DNA of 64,000 bases from Microbulbifer sp. THAF38 (GCF_009363535.1 NZ_CP045369.1:1809001-1873000), one strand, 5' to 3'. Shown: positions 1 to 9,126, counted from the first letter of the stretch. Numbers and translations are program-made. The notes: generated from the sequence alone by a model not told the origin.

Positions 1-1365
1 CGCGCCCTGGTGCCCTGGAGAATCTTGCAGAACCGCAAGGGCACTAATGAGGCGGTTCAGGAAGTGATGTTGGCGGTGCCTTATGCCTACGGCAAGCTGG
101 ATGTACACAGTACGGCAGCCATTAATTACGGCCGCGCCTTGGATGCTTTTGGCCGTGAAATCGATACGCTGACCGCTTCTATCAATAGTATTCGCCAGGG
201 AAAGTTTCTCGAAGCGCTGCGCCGTAAAGAGGCTACCCAGGTGCAAAACTGGGTGGTGGCTTTGCGCAATCTGCCGGAGGCGCCGGAGACCCATTATCTG
301 CTCGATCTGATGGCCTCCAATGATTATCAGGAATTCCTGCGTAATTATCGCGATCTCAATGATCTCTACGAGCGGAATAAAGAATGGCTTAAAAGCCTCA
401 CCGCTTATGAATATATTATCAGTGCGCGTCGGGCTTACTACGAGCCCCTACTGCCACAGCTAGACGAGCAATTTCGTGCGCTGGATGTGCGTATTAAGTT
501 GCGTATGGAGCAGCGCGATCAGTTTTCCAATCGTATCGAGCAGATGCTGGTTTCCCGTCGCCCCGAATATCTCGCGACCGCCGATGAGCAGGAAGCGCGC
601 CTGCAGCTGCTGCAGCTGCACAAGGAGATCGCGCGCAATCCCAACGGTTTTACCGGGGAAACCCGCAGCCGCCTGGCGCGCCTGCAGGGCATTTTGGATT
701 TGCGTCTCTCCACCGAATATCACCAGCGCCTCACAGAGGCTTACAGGCATTTGCAGGAACTCAATATTGAGATTGAAAAACTGCAAACAATTTATCGTTC
801 CTATGTGCGCAGTCGTCAGGCGGCCACCCATAGTTACACCGGTTACAACAAGAATATCCAGCGTCTGCGTGCGCAAATTCACGCTGCACAGCAGCGTCTG
901 GAGATGCTGATGGCCCGCCAGGGCAGCATGCTGGAAGCGCTCGCCGTTGAAGAATTAGAGCGCCGTCGCAGCCAGTTGGAAAGCTACCAAATTAAAGCGC
1001 GCTTCGCCCTGGCCGATAGTTATGACCGTGCCAACGAGCTGCAGGAGCAGCGCGAGGATGAGCGCAAGATTGAGCAGCACCGCGAGGCTCAGCCGGAAAC
1101 GCTTCCGGCGCACAACCCTCCCGAAATGGAAGCATCAGAAACTGAAAATAATCTGCAGGAGCCGGATGAGGTTGAGCAGCACCGTGAAGCTCAGCCGGAA
1201 ACTCTTCCGGAACACAATCCTCCCGAAATGGAAGCATCTGAAACTGATAATAAGTTGCAGGAGCCGGACGAAGTTGAGTCACACAGCGAGACCCAGACGG
1301 AAGCTCTTCCAAGGAGCAGTTCTGCCGAATCGGAAGCTCCAGAGATTGAGGGGGATAAAGCGTGA
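1..1365 (+). CDS. Coiled-coil periplasmic/envelope protein, 5'-truncated by the window
   Basis: The frame is open from base 1 and the first possible start (GTG at 10) lies inside a well-formed protein, so the true start is probably upstream. The visible ~450 residues are highly charged and helical with long heptad-like stretches (roughly residues 120-350), then a Glu/Pro-rich tail built from three 34-residue repeats. No membrane segment is visible in this part. It overlaps the next gene by 4 bases (GTGA), so it is the first visible member of the motor operon. By position and helical character it may correspond to a GltC-like component of myxobacterial Glt machines, but I cannot show homology. 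Function unknown. Confidence 0.75.
   Translation, partial: RALVPWRILQNRKGTNEAVQEVMLAVPYAYGKLDVHSTAAINYGRALDAFGREIDTLTASINSIRQGKFLEALRRKEATQVQNWVVALRNLPEAPETHYLLDLMASNDYQEFLRNYRDLNDLYERNKEWLKSLTAYEYIISARRAYYEPLLPQLDEQFRALDVRIKLRMEQRDQFSNRIEQMLVSRRPEYLATADEQEARLQLLQLHKEIARNPNGFTGETRSRLARLQGILDLRLSTEYHQRLTEAYRHLQELNIEIEKLQTIYRSYVRSRQAATHSYTGYNKNIQRLRAQIHAAQQRLEMLMARQGSMLEALAVEELERRRSQLESYQIKARFALADSYDRANELQEQREDERKIEQHREAQPETLPAHNPPEMEASETENNLQEPDEVEQHREAQPETLPEHNPPEMEASETDNKLQEPDEVESHSETQTEALPRSSSAESEAPEIEGDKA
1078..1362 (+). repeat. 102-bp in-frame tandem repeat (about 2.8 copies)
   Basis: Copies begin at 1078, 1180 and 1282, exactly 102 bp (34 codons) apart. Copies 1 and 2 are nearly identical and encode HREAQPETLP followed by NPPEMEASET and LQEPDEVE. 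Copy 3 is degenerate and ends at the stop codon. The period is a multiple of three, so copy number can change without breaking the frame. Confidence 0.9.
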
Positions 1366-4300
1366 AATCCTTAACCAAGCGCGTAAAACACCCCGTTAGG
1401 GCTGCTATTAAGCCCGTCGCGACAGGATACAAGCCCCCGATCTTACTGCGCCGCTGTGCATTAGCTGCGGCTGTATTGTTGCTCAACGCCTGTGCGGTTA
1501 ATAGCGGCAAGACCATTGGCAGTCTGCAGAATGTCGATATTGAGATCAAAGAAGAATATATCGATGGAAGCCTGGAGAAGGCCCTGGCCAGTTACCAGCG
1601 CTACTTGCAGGAAACTCCAGAGTCTAAACTCACTCCCGAGGCGATGCGTCGAATTGCCGACCTGAAAATCAAGCAGGCGCACCGGGCCGAAGATGCCGCT
1701 ATCGACGGTGTCGCGGCTGCTGGCAGCGGTGCTGTGATCGCCATCGATGCTCCAGAAGCGTCTCAAGAAAATACCCTGGAGGCTCCCGCAGGAGTTGCTG
1801 CGCCTGTGGCCAAGGTAAAGGAACAACAGCTACAAGAACAACAGGTACAGGAAGTTGCTGCAGAGCAAACTGGCGCGGCGGAATCCGATGCGGATTTCGA
1901 AGCCCGTGCTAGCAGTAGTGTCGATATTGCAGCGGATACTACCCCGCTACAGGTGCCCGAGGAGGACCCGGAAGCGCTGATGTCAGCCAATGCCCGTGAG
2001 GCGATCGCGCTGTATCTTAAGCTGCTGAAAAAATATCCCTTCTACGACCGCAATGATCAGGTGATGTACCAGCTCTCCCGTGCCTACGAAGAAGCTGGAC
2101 AAATTGATGCTGCAGTGGATGTTTTACGCCAGTTGGTGGCCAAGTATCCAGATTCACGCCATATCGATGAGGCCTGGTTTCGCCTGGGTGAATACCACTT
2201 TACCCGAAAAAAATACCTGGATGCAGAAGAGGCCTATGGTCGGGTAATTACGATCGGCGAGATTTCCAGTTTCTATGAATTGGCCTTATATAAGCGCGGT
2301 TGGTCCCTGTTTAAACAGGATATGTACGAGATGGCACTGGATGATTACGTGGCCATGCTCGATTACAAAGTTTCGCAAGGTTACGATTTCGACCAGCAGA
2401 CCAATACGGTTGAGCGCAAACATGTGGATGATACTTTCCGCGTGGTGAGTCTGAGTTTCTCTTATATGGAGGGGCCAGATTCAATCGTCGATTATTTCTC
2501 CCGCAAGGGCGCGCGTCAGTATGAGTACTTGGTGTATAGCCACCTGGGTGAATACTACCTGGACAAACGCCGCTACCAGGATTCGGCAAAATCCTACATC
2601 GCTTTTGTGGAGCGGAATCCACTGCACAAAGTTTCCGCGGATTTTTCTATTCGCGTCATCGATATTTACAGCAAAGGTGGATTCCCCAAGCTGGTGCTTG
2701 AGGCGAAGAAAACCTTCGTCAATACCTACGCTCTCAATGCCGAATACTGGACCGTATTCGATATCAATGAATTCGGTGAGGTGGTTGAGTTTTTACAGGC
2801 CAACCTGATCGACTTGGCAGGCCACTATCACGCTGCCTACCAAAATAAGAAGTTGAAGGATAAGAAAGGCGAGCACTATCGCGAGGCCATTCACTGGTAT
2901 CGCCGCTATCTACAGTCCTTCCGTGAAACCGAGCGCGCGCCGGAAATGAACTACCAGCTCGCCGGTTTGATGCTGGAAAATCGTGATTTCCACAATGCCG
3001 CACTGGAATATGAGCGCACCGCCTACGAATATCCCACCCACAAGGACTCCAGCGAGGCGGGCTACGCTGCGGTATATGCTTATCGTGAACACTTGGCGAA
3101 CAACTTGAAAGAGGCGAGCGCAGATCAGCGTGCGCCGCAGTTGCGGGAAATTATTCGTTCCTCCTTAACGTTTGCGGATACTTTTGCGCAGCATGCCAAA
3201 GCGCCGCAGGTGATGCTGGGTGCGGTAGAGGAGTTGTATGGCCTTAAAGACTATACGCCAGTGATCGAAAACGGCCGCCAGCTGCTGGAGAAATTCCCTG
3301 CGGCAGAGCAGGAAATTCGTCGCTCCGCCTGGATGTTGGTGGCCCACGGTTCCTTTGATACCCAGGCCTATGTCGATGCGGAAGTGGCCTATGGGGAAAC
3401 GCTAAATCTCACTGCGGCTGATGCCAAAGATCGTGCGGGGCTGGTCGATAACCTGGCCGCGTCCATTTACCAGCAGGGTGATATGGCGCGCAAGCAAGAG
3501 GACCATGCCACCGCTGCCGGCCACTTCCTGCGAATTCGCGCTGCGGCTCCGGGGGCGACTTTATTGGCTACGGCTGAGTACGATGCAGCCGCCTCCCTGA
3601 TTGTTCTCAAGGATTGGACCCAGGCTGCCTCGGTGCTGAACAGCTTCCGCAGGAATTTCCCCGAGCACGAATTGGCCAAAGATGTTACCAAGAAATTGGC
3701 GGTGGTCTATCAGGAGAGCGGAGAGCTCTTGTTGGCGGCCGCAGAATTTGAGCGTATTGAGCGAGAATCTGAGGATGAAGAGATTCGTCGCGAAGCCCTG
3801 ACCCAGGCGGCGGATCTTTACAGTGCCGCCAAAGATAGTGACAGAGCCCTGGCGGTATTGCGCCGTTACGTCAAGCTGTTCCCCAATCCCATGGAACCGG
3901 CTCTGGAAACGCGGCAGAAGATTGCCGATATCTATAAATCCTCCGGCCAGCAAAAACGCTACACGCAGGAACTGCGCGAGATGGTGCGCATTGAGTTGCG
4001 CGGCGGCTCCCAGCGCAGTGATCGCACCCGCTACCTGGCCGGTAACGCCGCACTGCAACTGGCGCAGCCCAGTTATGAAGCCTTTACCCAGGTGGCGTTG
4101 GTGAAGCCCATCGAGCAAAACCTGAATCTGAAGCGCAAGCGCATGAAAAAGGCGATCAGCGATTTCTCAGCCCTGATCGACTACAAGGTAGCGGATGTGA
4201 CTGCTGCCGCTACCTATTACCTCGCGGAAATTTATCTGCACTTCAGTGTGTCCCTGAAAGACTCTGAGCGCCCAAGTAATTTAAGTGCGCTTGAGCTGGA

Positions 4301-4556
4301 GGAGTATGAGCTGGCTCTGGAGGATCAAATTTATCCCTTCGAGGAAAAAGCGATTTCCGTACATGAGAAAAATGTTGAGCTGCTCGGGGTGGGTATTTAC
4401 AACCCCTGGGTCGACAAAAGTATCGGAAAGCTGGCAGGCCTGATGCCGGCCCGTTATGCACGCGCCGAGGAAGCTGGTGAGTATCTGCAGAATATTGTGC
4501 CCCTGCCGCCAGAACCAGAGGTGTTGGAATCGGGCGAAGCAGTTTCCGGCCAGTAA
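1362..4556 (+). CDS. Large TPR-repeat lipoprotein (GltD/GltE-like candidate)
   Basis: A 1064-residue protein with a long basic N-terminus, a hydrophobic segment and a lipobox LNAC (Cys44), so it is probably a lipoprotein. An Ala/Gln/Glu-rich low-complexity region (about residues 115-200) is followed by many tetratricopeptide-like helical repeats, for example around residues 205-300 and through to about 900, with typical YPDS and AYxxxG motifs. TPR arrays scaffold protein complexes. It starts at a GTG overlapping the upstream stop (GTGA) and is followed 23 bp later by a second TPR lipoprotein. Gene order before ExbB/ExbD-type genes recalls the periplasmic TPR proteins (GltD, GltE) of the Myxococcus Glt machine; the specific assignment is inference. 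Confidence 0.8.
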   Translation: MKSLTKRVKHPVRAAIKPVATGYKPPILLRRCALAAAVLLLNACAVNSGKTIGSLQNVDIEIKEEYIDGSLEKALASYQRYLQETPESKLTPEAMRRIADLKIKQAHRAEDAAIDGVAAAGSGAVIAIDAPEASQENTLEAPAGVAAPVAKVKEQQLQEQQVQEVAAEQTGAAESDADFEARASSSVDIAADTTPLQVPEEDPEALMSANAREAIALYLKLLKKYPFYDRNDQVMYQLSRAYEEAGQIDAAVDVLRQLVAKYPDSRHIDEAWFRLGEYHFTRKKYLDAEEAYGRVITIGEISSFYELALYKRGWSLFKQDMYEMALDDYVAMLDYKVSQGYDFDQQTNTVERKHVDDTFRVVSLSFSYMEGPDSIVDYFSRKGARQYEYLVYSHLGEYYLDKRRYQDSAKSYIAFVERNPLHKVSADFSIRVIDIYSKGGFPKLVLEAKKTFVNTYALNAEYWTVFDINEFGEVVEFLQANLIDLAGHYHAAYQNKKLKDKKGEHYREAIHWYRRYLQSFRETERAPEMNYQLAGLMLENRDFHNAALEYERTAYEYPTHKDSSEAGYAAVYAYREHLANNLKEASADQRAPQLREIIRSSLTFADTFAQHAKAPQVMLGAVEELYGLKDYTPVIENGRQLLEKFPAAEQEIRRSAWMLVAHGSFDTQAYVDAEVAYGETLNLTAADAKDRAGLVDNLAASIYQQGDMARKQEDHATAAGHFLRIRAAAPGATLLATAEYDAAASLIVLKDWTQAASVLNSFRRNFPEHELAKDVTKKLAVVYQESGELLLAAAEFERIERESEDEEIRREALTQAADLYSAAKDSDRALAVLRRYVKLFPNPMEPALETRQKIADIYKSSGQQKRYTQELREMVRIELRGGSQRSDRTRYLAGNAALQLAQPSYEAFTQVALVKPIEQNLNLKRKRMKKAISDFSALIDYKVADVTAAATYYLAEIYLHFSVSLKDSERPSNLSALELEEYELALEDQIYPFEEKAISVHEKNVELLGVGIYNPWVDKSIGKLAGLMPARYARAEEAGEYLQNIVPLPPEPEVLESGEAVSGQ

Positions 4557-4579
4557 CAGTGAAAATGGAGATTAGGGCT

Positions 4580-5164
4580 ATGCAAACAAGATTGCGAATG
4601 GTTGTCCTGATGGCGGTGGCTTTGTTTCTGGCTGCCTGTGCGGGTGTCCAGACCAAGTCGGGAAAAGTTTCTGATTATTCCTCTGTGCGGGTATCCGGCA
4701 GTGTGGGCCGGGACTTTGCGCGTTCCCTGGAGCTCCTTGCCAATAAGGAATTTGTGCAGGCCATTGAATTATTGGAGTCGGTTGTTGAGCGGGAGCAGCG
4801 CTTGCCTGCACCTTATATCAATCTCGGTATTACCCAATCTCAGGTTGGCGAGGAAAAAAAAGCGGAAGAGGCTTTTCTTAAGGCGTTAGAGATTGATGCC
4901 GAACATCCGGTAGCCACCAATGAGTTGGCCGTGCTTTATCGCAAGCAGGGTCGCTTTGCCGATGCGCGCAAAATTTATGTGAATGCCTTGGCAGAAAACC
5001 CCGAATACCTGCCTTTGATTAAAAATCTAGGCATATTGTGTGATCTCTATCTGCAAGATCTCCAGTGTGCTCTGGCACAATTCCAGCAATATGTGCAGCT
5101 GGAGCCAGAAGATCAGGATGTATCCATCTGGCTGGCGGACCTTAAGAGGAGGGCGGACAAGTGA
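4580..5164 (+). CDS. Small TPR lipoprotein
   Basis: I choose the ATG at 4580 (194 aa) over the GTG at 4559 because GGAG sits 9 bases upstream and it gives a compact lipoprotein signal ending in LAAC (Cys20). Three to four TPR units follow (about residues 50-185; motifs such as APYINLGITQ, KAEEAFLKAL and HPVATNELAVLYRKQGRF). It is probably an outer- or inner-membrane-anchored periplasmic scaffold. Its stop overlaps the next start (GTGA), so translation is likely coupled within the motor operon. It resembles GltE/AglT-type TPR lipoproteins in size class and context only. Confidence 0.8.
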   Translation: MQTRLRMVVLMAVALFLAACAGVQTKSGKVSDYSSVRVSGSVGRDFARSLELLANKEFVQAIELLESVVEREQRLPAPYINLGITQSQVGEEKKAEEAFLKALEIDAEHPVATNELAVLYRKQGRFADARKIYVNALAENPEYLPLIKNLGILCDLYLQDLQCALAQFQQYVQLEPEDQDVSIWLADLKRRADK

Positions 5165-5484
5165 CAGTGCAGTGTAAATGGATTTTGCCGTTCCTTATGG
5201 GGTTAGCTATTTCGTCATTCGCCAATGCGCAATCACAGGATGAAGAAAAAACACAATCCACAGAAAAGAAAGTGGATTCCAAGGTAAAGGAGCTATCGGG
5301 TATATCCATTATTGGTAACAAGGAAGCGCCCAAGTCCCTTTATATCGTTCCCTGGAAAAGTTCCGAGGTGGGCGTTGAAAGTGATCTTGTCTCCAGCTTG
5401 ATGGACGACAAGCTCAAACCGCTCGACAAGGAAGTTTTCATGCGTGAGCTGGAGTTCTACCAGCTCAGCCTGTCCGGCGATTAA
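5161..5484 (+). CDS. Small exported protein of the motor operon, unrecognised
   Basis: A 107-residue protein starting at GTG with a strong AGGAGGG site 9-15 bases upstream inside the preceding gene. The N-terminus is a Sec signal peptide (hydrophobic segment, ANA cleavage motif near residue 23), followed by a charged stretch of about 75 residues with no cysteine. I recognise no family. It sits between the TPR lipoproteins and the ExbB-like gene, so it is probably a periplasmic accessory of the complex; that role is inferred from position alone. Confidence 0.7.
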   Translation: MTVQCKWILPFLMGLAISSFANAQSQDEEKTQSTEKKVDSKVKELSGISIIGNKEAPKSLYIVPWKSSEVGVESDLVSSLMDDKLKPLDKEVFMRELEFYQLSLSGD

Positions 5485-5553
5485 CGCCGTCCTTTCTCTG
5501 GCAAATGCCAGAGCAGCAACCAATTACTGCAGTATTTCTCAAGAGGGTTTGTA

Positions 5554-6321
5554 ATGGACTTTTTCAATAGCGTCATCGAGTTTTTCCAGACGGGCGGTAC
5601 TTTTATGTACCCCATTCTTGTGGTGGCCGCCCTGGGTAGCGCCGTAGCGATTGAGCGATTTATTCGCCTGCACTACGAGCGCCATACCAACCGCACCATG
5701 TGGGATAAATTACAGCCGATTCTCTCCAGTGGGGATTTCGATCGCGCTCGCAATCTGGTCAAGCAGGATAATTCCAGTGTAGCTAAGCTGCTTTCCATGG
5801 GCTTGGCCCGCCAGGGTGCGGTGCGCCGTCGCGAAGACATCGAAATCGCGATGGAAGAGAGCATGATGGAAATCACTCCGCAACTGGAAAAGCGCACTCC
5901 CTACGTCGCACTGTTTTCCAATATTGCCACGCTGCTAGGGCTGCTCGGTACCATTATGGGCCTGATCGAAGCCTTTACTGCGGTTGCTAATGCCAACCCT
6001 GCAGAAAAGGCTGACCTGCTCTCCGCCAGTATTTCCGTGGCGATGAACACTACCGCCTTCGGCCTGATGACCGGTATTCCCCTGTTGATCGTGCATGCGC
6101 TGCTCAACTCTCTCACCGGTGAAATTATCGACAGCCTGGAAATGGTTTCCGTAAAAGCCTCCAACCTGATCGACAGCTCAACTCGCCGTCGCTTCGAAAT
6201 CGATGCGCCTGCTTCAGAGAAGAAAGCTGAAAATAAGCCAGTCAAGAAATCTGAAAAGCACTCTAAAGCGCAACCCGAGGCCCAGGCCAAAACCGAAGAA
6301 CAGCAAACGGAAACTGCGTAA
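5554..6321 (+). CDS. MotA/TolQ/ExbB proton-channel family protein (AglR-like)
   Basis: A 255-residue protein with the three-helix layout of the TolQ/ExbB/MotA family: a TM at about residues 18-36, a cytoplasmic loop, then TM2 (about 122-145, with LLGLLGTIMGLIEAF) and TM3 (about 170-195, AFGLMTGIPLLIVHALLNS). The LGTxxG motif and Thr/Gly-rich TM3 are typical of the channel subunit. The C-terminal tail (about 215-255) is Lys/Glu/Gln-rich. Start ATG has GAGGG upstream, and the stop overlaps the next ATG (TAATG). With the two ExbD-like genes and the AgmX/PglI-type gene downstream it matches AglR of the AglRQS motor better than an iron-uptake ExbB, but simple sequence reading cannot exclude a TolQ/ExbB role. 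Confidence 0.9.
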   Translation: MDFFNSVIEFFQTGGTFMYPILVVAALGSAVAIERFIRLHYERHTNRTMWDKLQPILSSGDFDRARNLVKQDNSSVAKLLSMGLARQGAVRRREDIEIAMEESMMEITPQLEKRTPYVALFSNIATLLGLLGTIMGLIEAFTAVANANPAEKADLLSASISVAMNTTAFGLMTGIPLLIVHALLNSLTGEIIDSLEMVSVKASNLIDSSTRRRFEIDAPASEKKAENKPVKKSEKHSKAQPEAQAKTEEQQTETA

Positions 6322-6911
6322 TGAGAAGGCGGCGCCACGGGAGAGATAGAGAAGCCCCGGAGCTGGACATCACCGCCTTCCTGAATCTGATGGTGGTGTT
6401 GGTACCCTTCCTGTTGGTATCGGCAGTGTTCTCACGGGTAACAATTTTAGAGCTGAATATGCCGAGCGGAGCCGGCGGCGGAGCGCCGGATGATCCCGCA
6501 GTTACGGTGGAAGTCGTCGTGCGTAAGGAAGCACTGGAAATCAGTGACGGTGAGAAGGTCATCGCGCGTTTTCCTAATCTGACTCAGCCCGAAGAGGGTG
6601 AGCCCGCTCCGGTGGAAGCGGTTGTGGAGGAGGGTAATGAAGAGGGTGAAAAGCTTGCCCTGTTGCCAACTGCCGAGGTCTACGACCTGAAAAAACTTAC
6701 CGAGTTTTTGCTGCAGATAAAAGCCAGCTATCCGGAAAAAACCGACTCTATTCTTTTGATGGAGGCGGATATCGCCTATGAGCATCTCGTGGGTGTGATG
6801 GATAGCGTGCGCGGAGCAGAAGTGCGTGTGGAAGGCAGTGATCCCAGCGATCCCGAAGCGGTGGAGAGGGTGGTACTGTTTCCCGATATTTCCATAGGAG
6901 ATGCGCCGTGA
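6321..6911 (+). CDS. ExbD/TolR family protein lacking the TM aspartate
   Basis: A 196-residue protein with a basic N-terminus, one TM (about residues 17-40, DITAFLNLMVVLVPFLLV) and a periplasmic ExbD/TolR-type domain carrying an acidic insertion (about 85-115). In canonical ExbD/TolR the motif is F(I/L)DxM with an Asp that carries protons; here that position is Asn22 (FLNLM). The start overlaps the upstream stop (TAATG) and the next gene overlaps this stop (GTGA). It is probably a structural partner in a hetero-oligomeric stator with the following ExbD, which keeps the Asp. Confidence 0.88.
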   Translation: MRRRRHGRDREAPELDITAFLNLMVVLVPFLLVSAVFSRVTILELNMPSGAGGGAPDDPAVTVEVVVRKEALEISDGEKVIARFPNLTQPEEGEPAPVEAVVEEGNEEGEKLALLPTAEVYDLKKLTEFLLQIKASYPEKTDSILLMEADIAYEHLVGVMDSVRGAEVRVEGSDPSDPEAVERVVLFPDISIGDAP

Positions 6912-7453
6912 GACATGAAAGCCGACGTATGAAGCGCATGGCGCGCAGCCACAAGCGCAAAAAAACCTCGGGGATGAATCTCACCTCGCTGATGGACGTG
7001 TTCACCATTCTGGTGTTTTTCCTTCTCACTAACACTTCCAGCAATGAGGCGTTGGAGCCGCCCAAGGTCATCACTTTGCCGGATTCAGTAGTGGAGACTA
7101 AGCCCAGGGAAACCGTGACTTTGATGGTGACTGACGAGGAAATCCTGGTGGAATCCAATTCGGTGGTGGCTACCAGCGAGGTGCTTGAGAGTGAGGAAAT
7201 CATTATCGAGGCCATCAAGCAGGCAATGATTGCTGAAATGGGTAAGGCCATCGGTGTGGCCCAGGCTTCTGCCGAAGCAGAGGCTGAGGAAGAGGGCACT
7301 GAAGGTGAAGTGCAGCCGGAGCCACCGGAAGTCAATATTCTCGCGGACAGGGGCATACCGTTCAGTTTGCTTAAAAAGGTGATGTCCAGCTGTACGGAAG
7401 CTGGCTACACCAAGGTATCGCTGGCGGTTATTCAGAAAGCATCTCAGGGTTAA
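6908..7453 (+). CDS. ExbD/TolR family protein with conserved TM aspartate (AglQ/S-like)
   Basis: A 181-residue protein with a strongly basic N-terminus (Arg/Lys-rich, residues 1-20), a TM at about 24-42 (MNLTSLMDVFTILVFFLLT) containing the protonatable Asp30 of ExbD/TolR/MotB-type stators, and a periplasmic domain with a Glu/Ala-rich insertion (about 115-135). It starts at GTG overlapping the upstream stop. Together with the Asn-bearing paralogue next door it gives one ExbB-like and two ExbD-like subunits, the same stoichiometry of gene types as AglR-AglQ-AglS. Confidence 0.9.
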   Translation: MRHESRRMKRMARSHKRKKTSGMNLTSLMDVFTILVFFLLTNTSSNEALEPPKVITLPDSVVETKPRETVTLMVTDEEILVESNSVVATSEVLESEEIIIEAIKQAMIAEMGKAIGVAQASAEAEAEEEGTEGEVQPEPPEVNILADRGIPFSLLKKVMSSCTEAGYTKVSLAVIQKASQG

Positions 7454-7462
7454 TGGAAGTTT

Positions 7463-8842
7463 GTGAGTAATTTTCTACAACAACAGCAGGCGCTTAGCGA
7501 ATCGCTCCATGCGGTTCGCCAGCGTATGCTCCTGCTCGAGGATGAGCGGCAGCAGATAGAGGAGCAGCTGGCTGAGTTGCAGGCCAATGGCACCAAGTTC
7601 CAGCTGCTTGATGAAATATCTGAGCGTCTGGGCAAGCTCGAACAAGCTGGCGCAGGGGAAATGTTTTGGGCCGAGCACTACCGGGCCGATGCTTCCGCTC
7701 AGGTGATTGCGCGAATTGGCGAATCCACCCGCGATTACAATGAACGGCTGGATCAGCTACATCAGTCTCGCCGGCAAGTCCTCGATAATATTGAATATTG
7801 TAATGAGGAAATCTTTGCTCTGGATGAGCAGGCGGATGAACTGCGCCGTGAAGAGGAAGAGTCTAAGTACGAATTCGAAATCACACGCGAATTTGAGCAG
7901 CCGGATTTTCGTCCGATGGTTATGCCTTGGCATACCCAGGGTGAGGATGAAAAGCGTTTCCGCCTCTGTGTATTTGCGTCTCTATTTATCGCCACTTTAC
8001 TGGGTTATCTAGTGCCGCTCTACACGCTGCCGGAACCGGAAACCGAGGTGGTTGAAATTCCAGAGCGCCTGGCCAAGCTGGTCATCGAAAAGAAAACCAA
8101 GCCCAAGCCACCGCCTGAGCCGGAGAAAACCAAGCCCAAGAAAGAGGAGAAAAAACCCGAGCCTAAGCCTGAACAAAAGGTGGCTAAGCAGGAGCCGAAG
8201 CCTACCAAGACCGAGAAAAAGCAGGCTCGTAAGAAAGCCGAGCGCGCCGGTGTTCTGGCCTTCAAAGATAATTTCCAGGATCTCATTCAGGATGATCTGG
8301 ATAATCGTCTCGGCCAGCAGACACAGCTGAGCACGGCTGGTAAGAAGGAAAATCGCAGCCAGCGTTCTCTGATTACTTCTGCTGCGGCCAAGGGTAGTGG
8401 CGGCCTGAGTGCTTCCGATGTGAGCCGCAACGTGGCTGGAACTGGGTCCTCTCTGGGTGGTGTCGAGTTTGCGCGAGTGGAGAGTGCTATCGGTACCGAA
8501 GGTGACTTTGCTGGTGAGGATCGTCCGCTTAGCGATGGTGTGGGTCCGTCCCGAACCGACGAGGAAATTCAGATTGTTTTCGATCGTTATAAGTCGTCGC
8601 TGTATCGTATCTACAACCGCGAGTTGCGTAACAACCCGGCTCTGCAGGGCAAGATGGTGTTGAAAATTACTATCGAACCGGATGGCTCTGTATCCATGGC
8701 ACAAGTGGAATCCAGTGATATGGATTCACCGGCACTCAATGCCAAGATTGTGGCAAGGGTCAAGCGGTTTAACTTCGGTGAAAAGGCTGGTGTTCCAACG
8801 ATCACCATTCTCTACCCGATCGACTTCCTGCCTCAAAACTAA
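7463..8842 (+). CDS. AgmX/PglI C-terminal domain protein (TonB-like, GltG/GltJ-like)
   Basis: A 459-residue single-pass protein. Residues 1-150 form a cytoplasmic coiled coil (Gln/Glu/Arg heptads), a TM spans about 167-188, then a Lys/Pro-rich periplasmic spacer (about 200-265) resembles TonB and is followed by a Ser/Gly linker. The C-terminal ~95 residues (IQIVFDRYKSSLYRIYNREL, then KMVLKITIEPDGSVS and a final ILYPIDF) form the TonB-like/AgmX-PglI C-terminal domain found in GltJ (AgmX) and GltG (PglI) of Myxococcus. It starts at GTG with GGA upstream and is the last gene before a strong terminator. It probably transmits motor energy across the periplasm; the load is inferred to be the outer-membrane proteins encoded downstream. 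Confidence 0.85.
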   Translation: MSNFLQQQQALSESLHAVRQRMLLLEDERQQIEEQLAELQANGTKFQLLDEISERLGKLEQAGAGEMFWAEHYRADASAQVIARIGESTRDYNERLDQLHQSRRQVLDNIEYCNEEIFALDEQADELRREEEESKYEFEITREFEQPDFRPMVMPWHTQGEDEKRFRLCVFASLFIATLLGYLVPLYTLPEPETEVVEIPERLAKLVIEKKTKPKPPPEPEKTKPKKEEKKPEPKPEQKVAKQEPKPTKTEKKQARKKAERAGVLAFKDNFQDLIQDDLDNRLGQQTQLSTAGKKENRSQRSLITSAAAKGSGGLSASDVSRNVAGTGSSLGGVEFARVESAIGTEGDFAGEDRPLSDGVGPSRTDEEIQIVFDRYKSSLYRIYNRELRNNPALQGKMVLKITIEPDGSVSMAQVESSDMDSPALNAKIVARVKRFNFGEKAGVPTITILYPIDFLPQN

Positions 8843-8844
8843 TC

Positions 8845-8886
8845 AAAAGTGTCTCCTTCTCACTTGGGTGAGGAGGAGACACTTTT
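8845..8886 (+). terminator. Rho-independent terminator after the motor operon
   Basis: A perfect 13-bp stem (AAAAGTGTCTCCT at 8845-8857 pairing with 8874-8886), further extended inside the loop by TCTCA/TGAGG pairing, followed by a T run. It begins 3 bases after the stop of the AgmX-like gene, so the giant-protein gene pair probably has its own promoter in 8887-9126. Confidence 0.9.
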
Positions 8887-9126
8887 TGTACATGCCAGTT
8901 TTGTGAAAGTTTTTCATTGCTTTCTCGATGACGCCCTTCCCGGGTTTCCCTGAGAACCACTTGGCAATCTCCAAAAAAGTTCCCTTGCCCCGCGGTATTT
9001 ATGACCTGTTTCACGGCCACTTTTTTCCTCTGCAATTAAAGTTCGCGCACCGGGCAGACCCTGTGCGGTGGCAGTGCTTGTGGGCTCTGTCGAGGATTTT
9101 GCAAACAGAAAAGCGGCGGCTGATAA

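Noticed and set aside
5554..8842. Ordinary TonB-ExbB-ExbD iron-uptake or Tol-Pal operon
   Set aside because: Two ExbD genes, coiled-coil N-terminus and AgmX/PglI-type C-terminus, TPR lipoproteins upstream and no TonB-dependent receptor, TolA, TolB or Pal nearby. Not fully excluded without a phylogeny.
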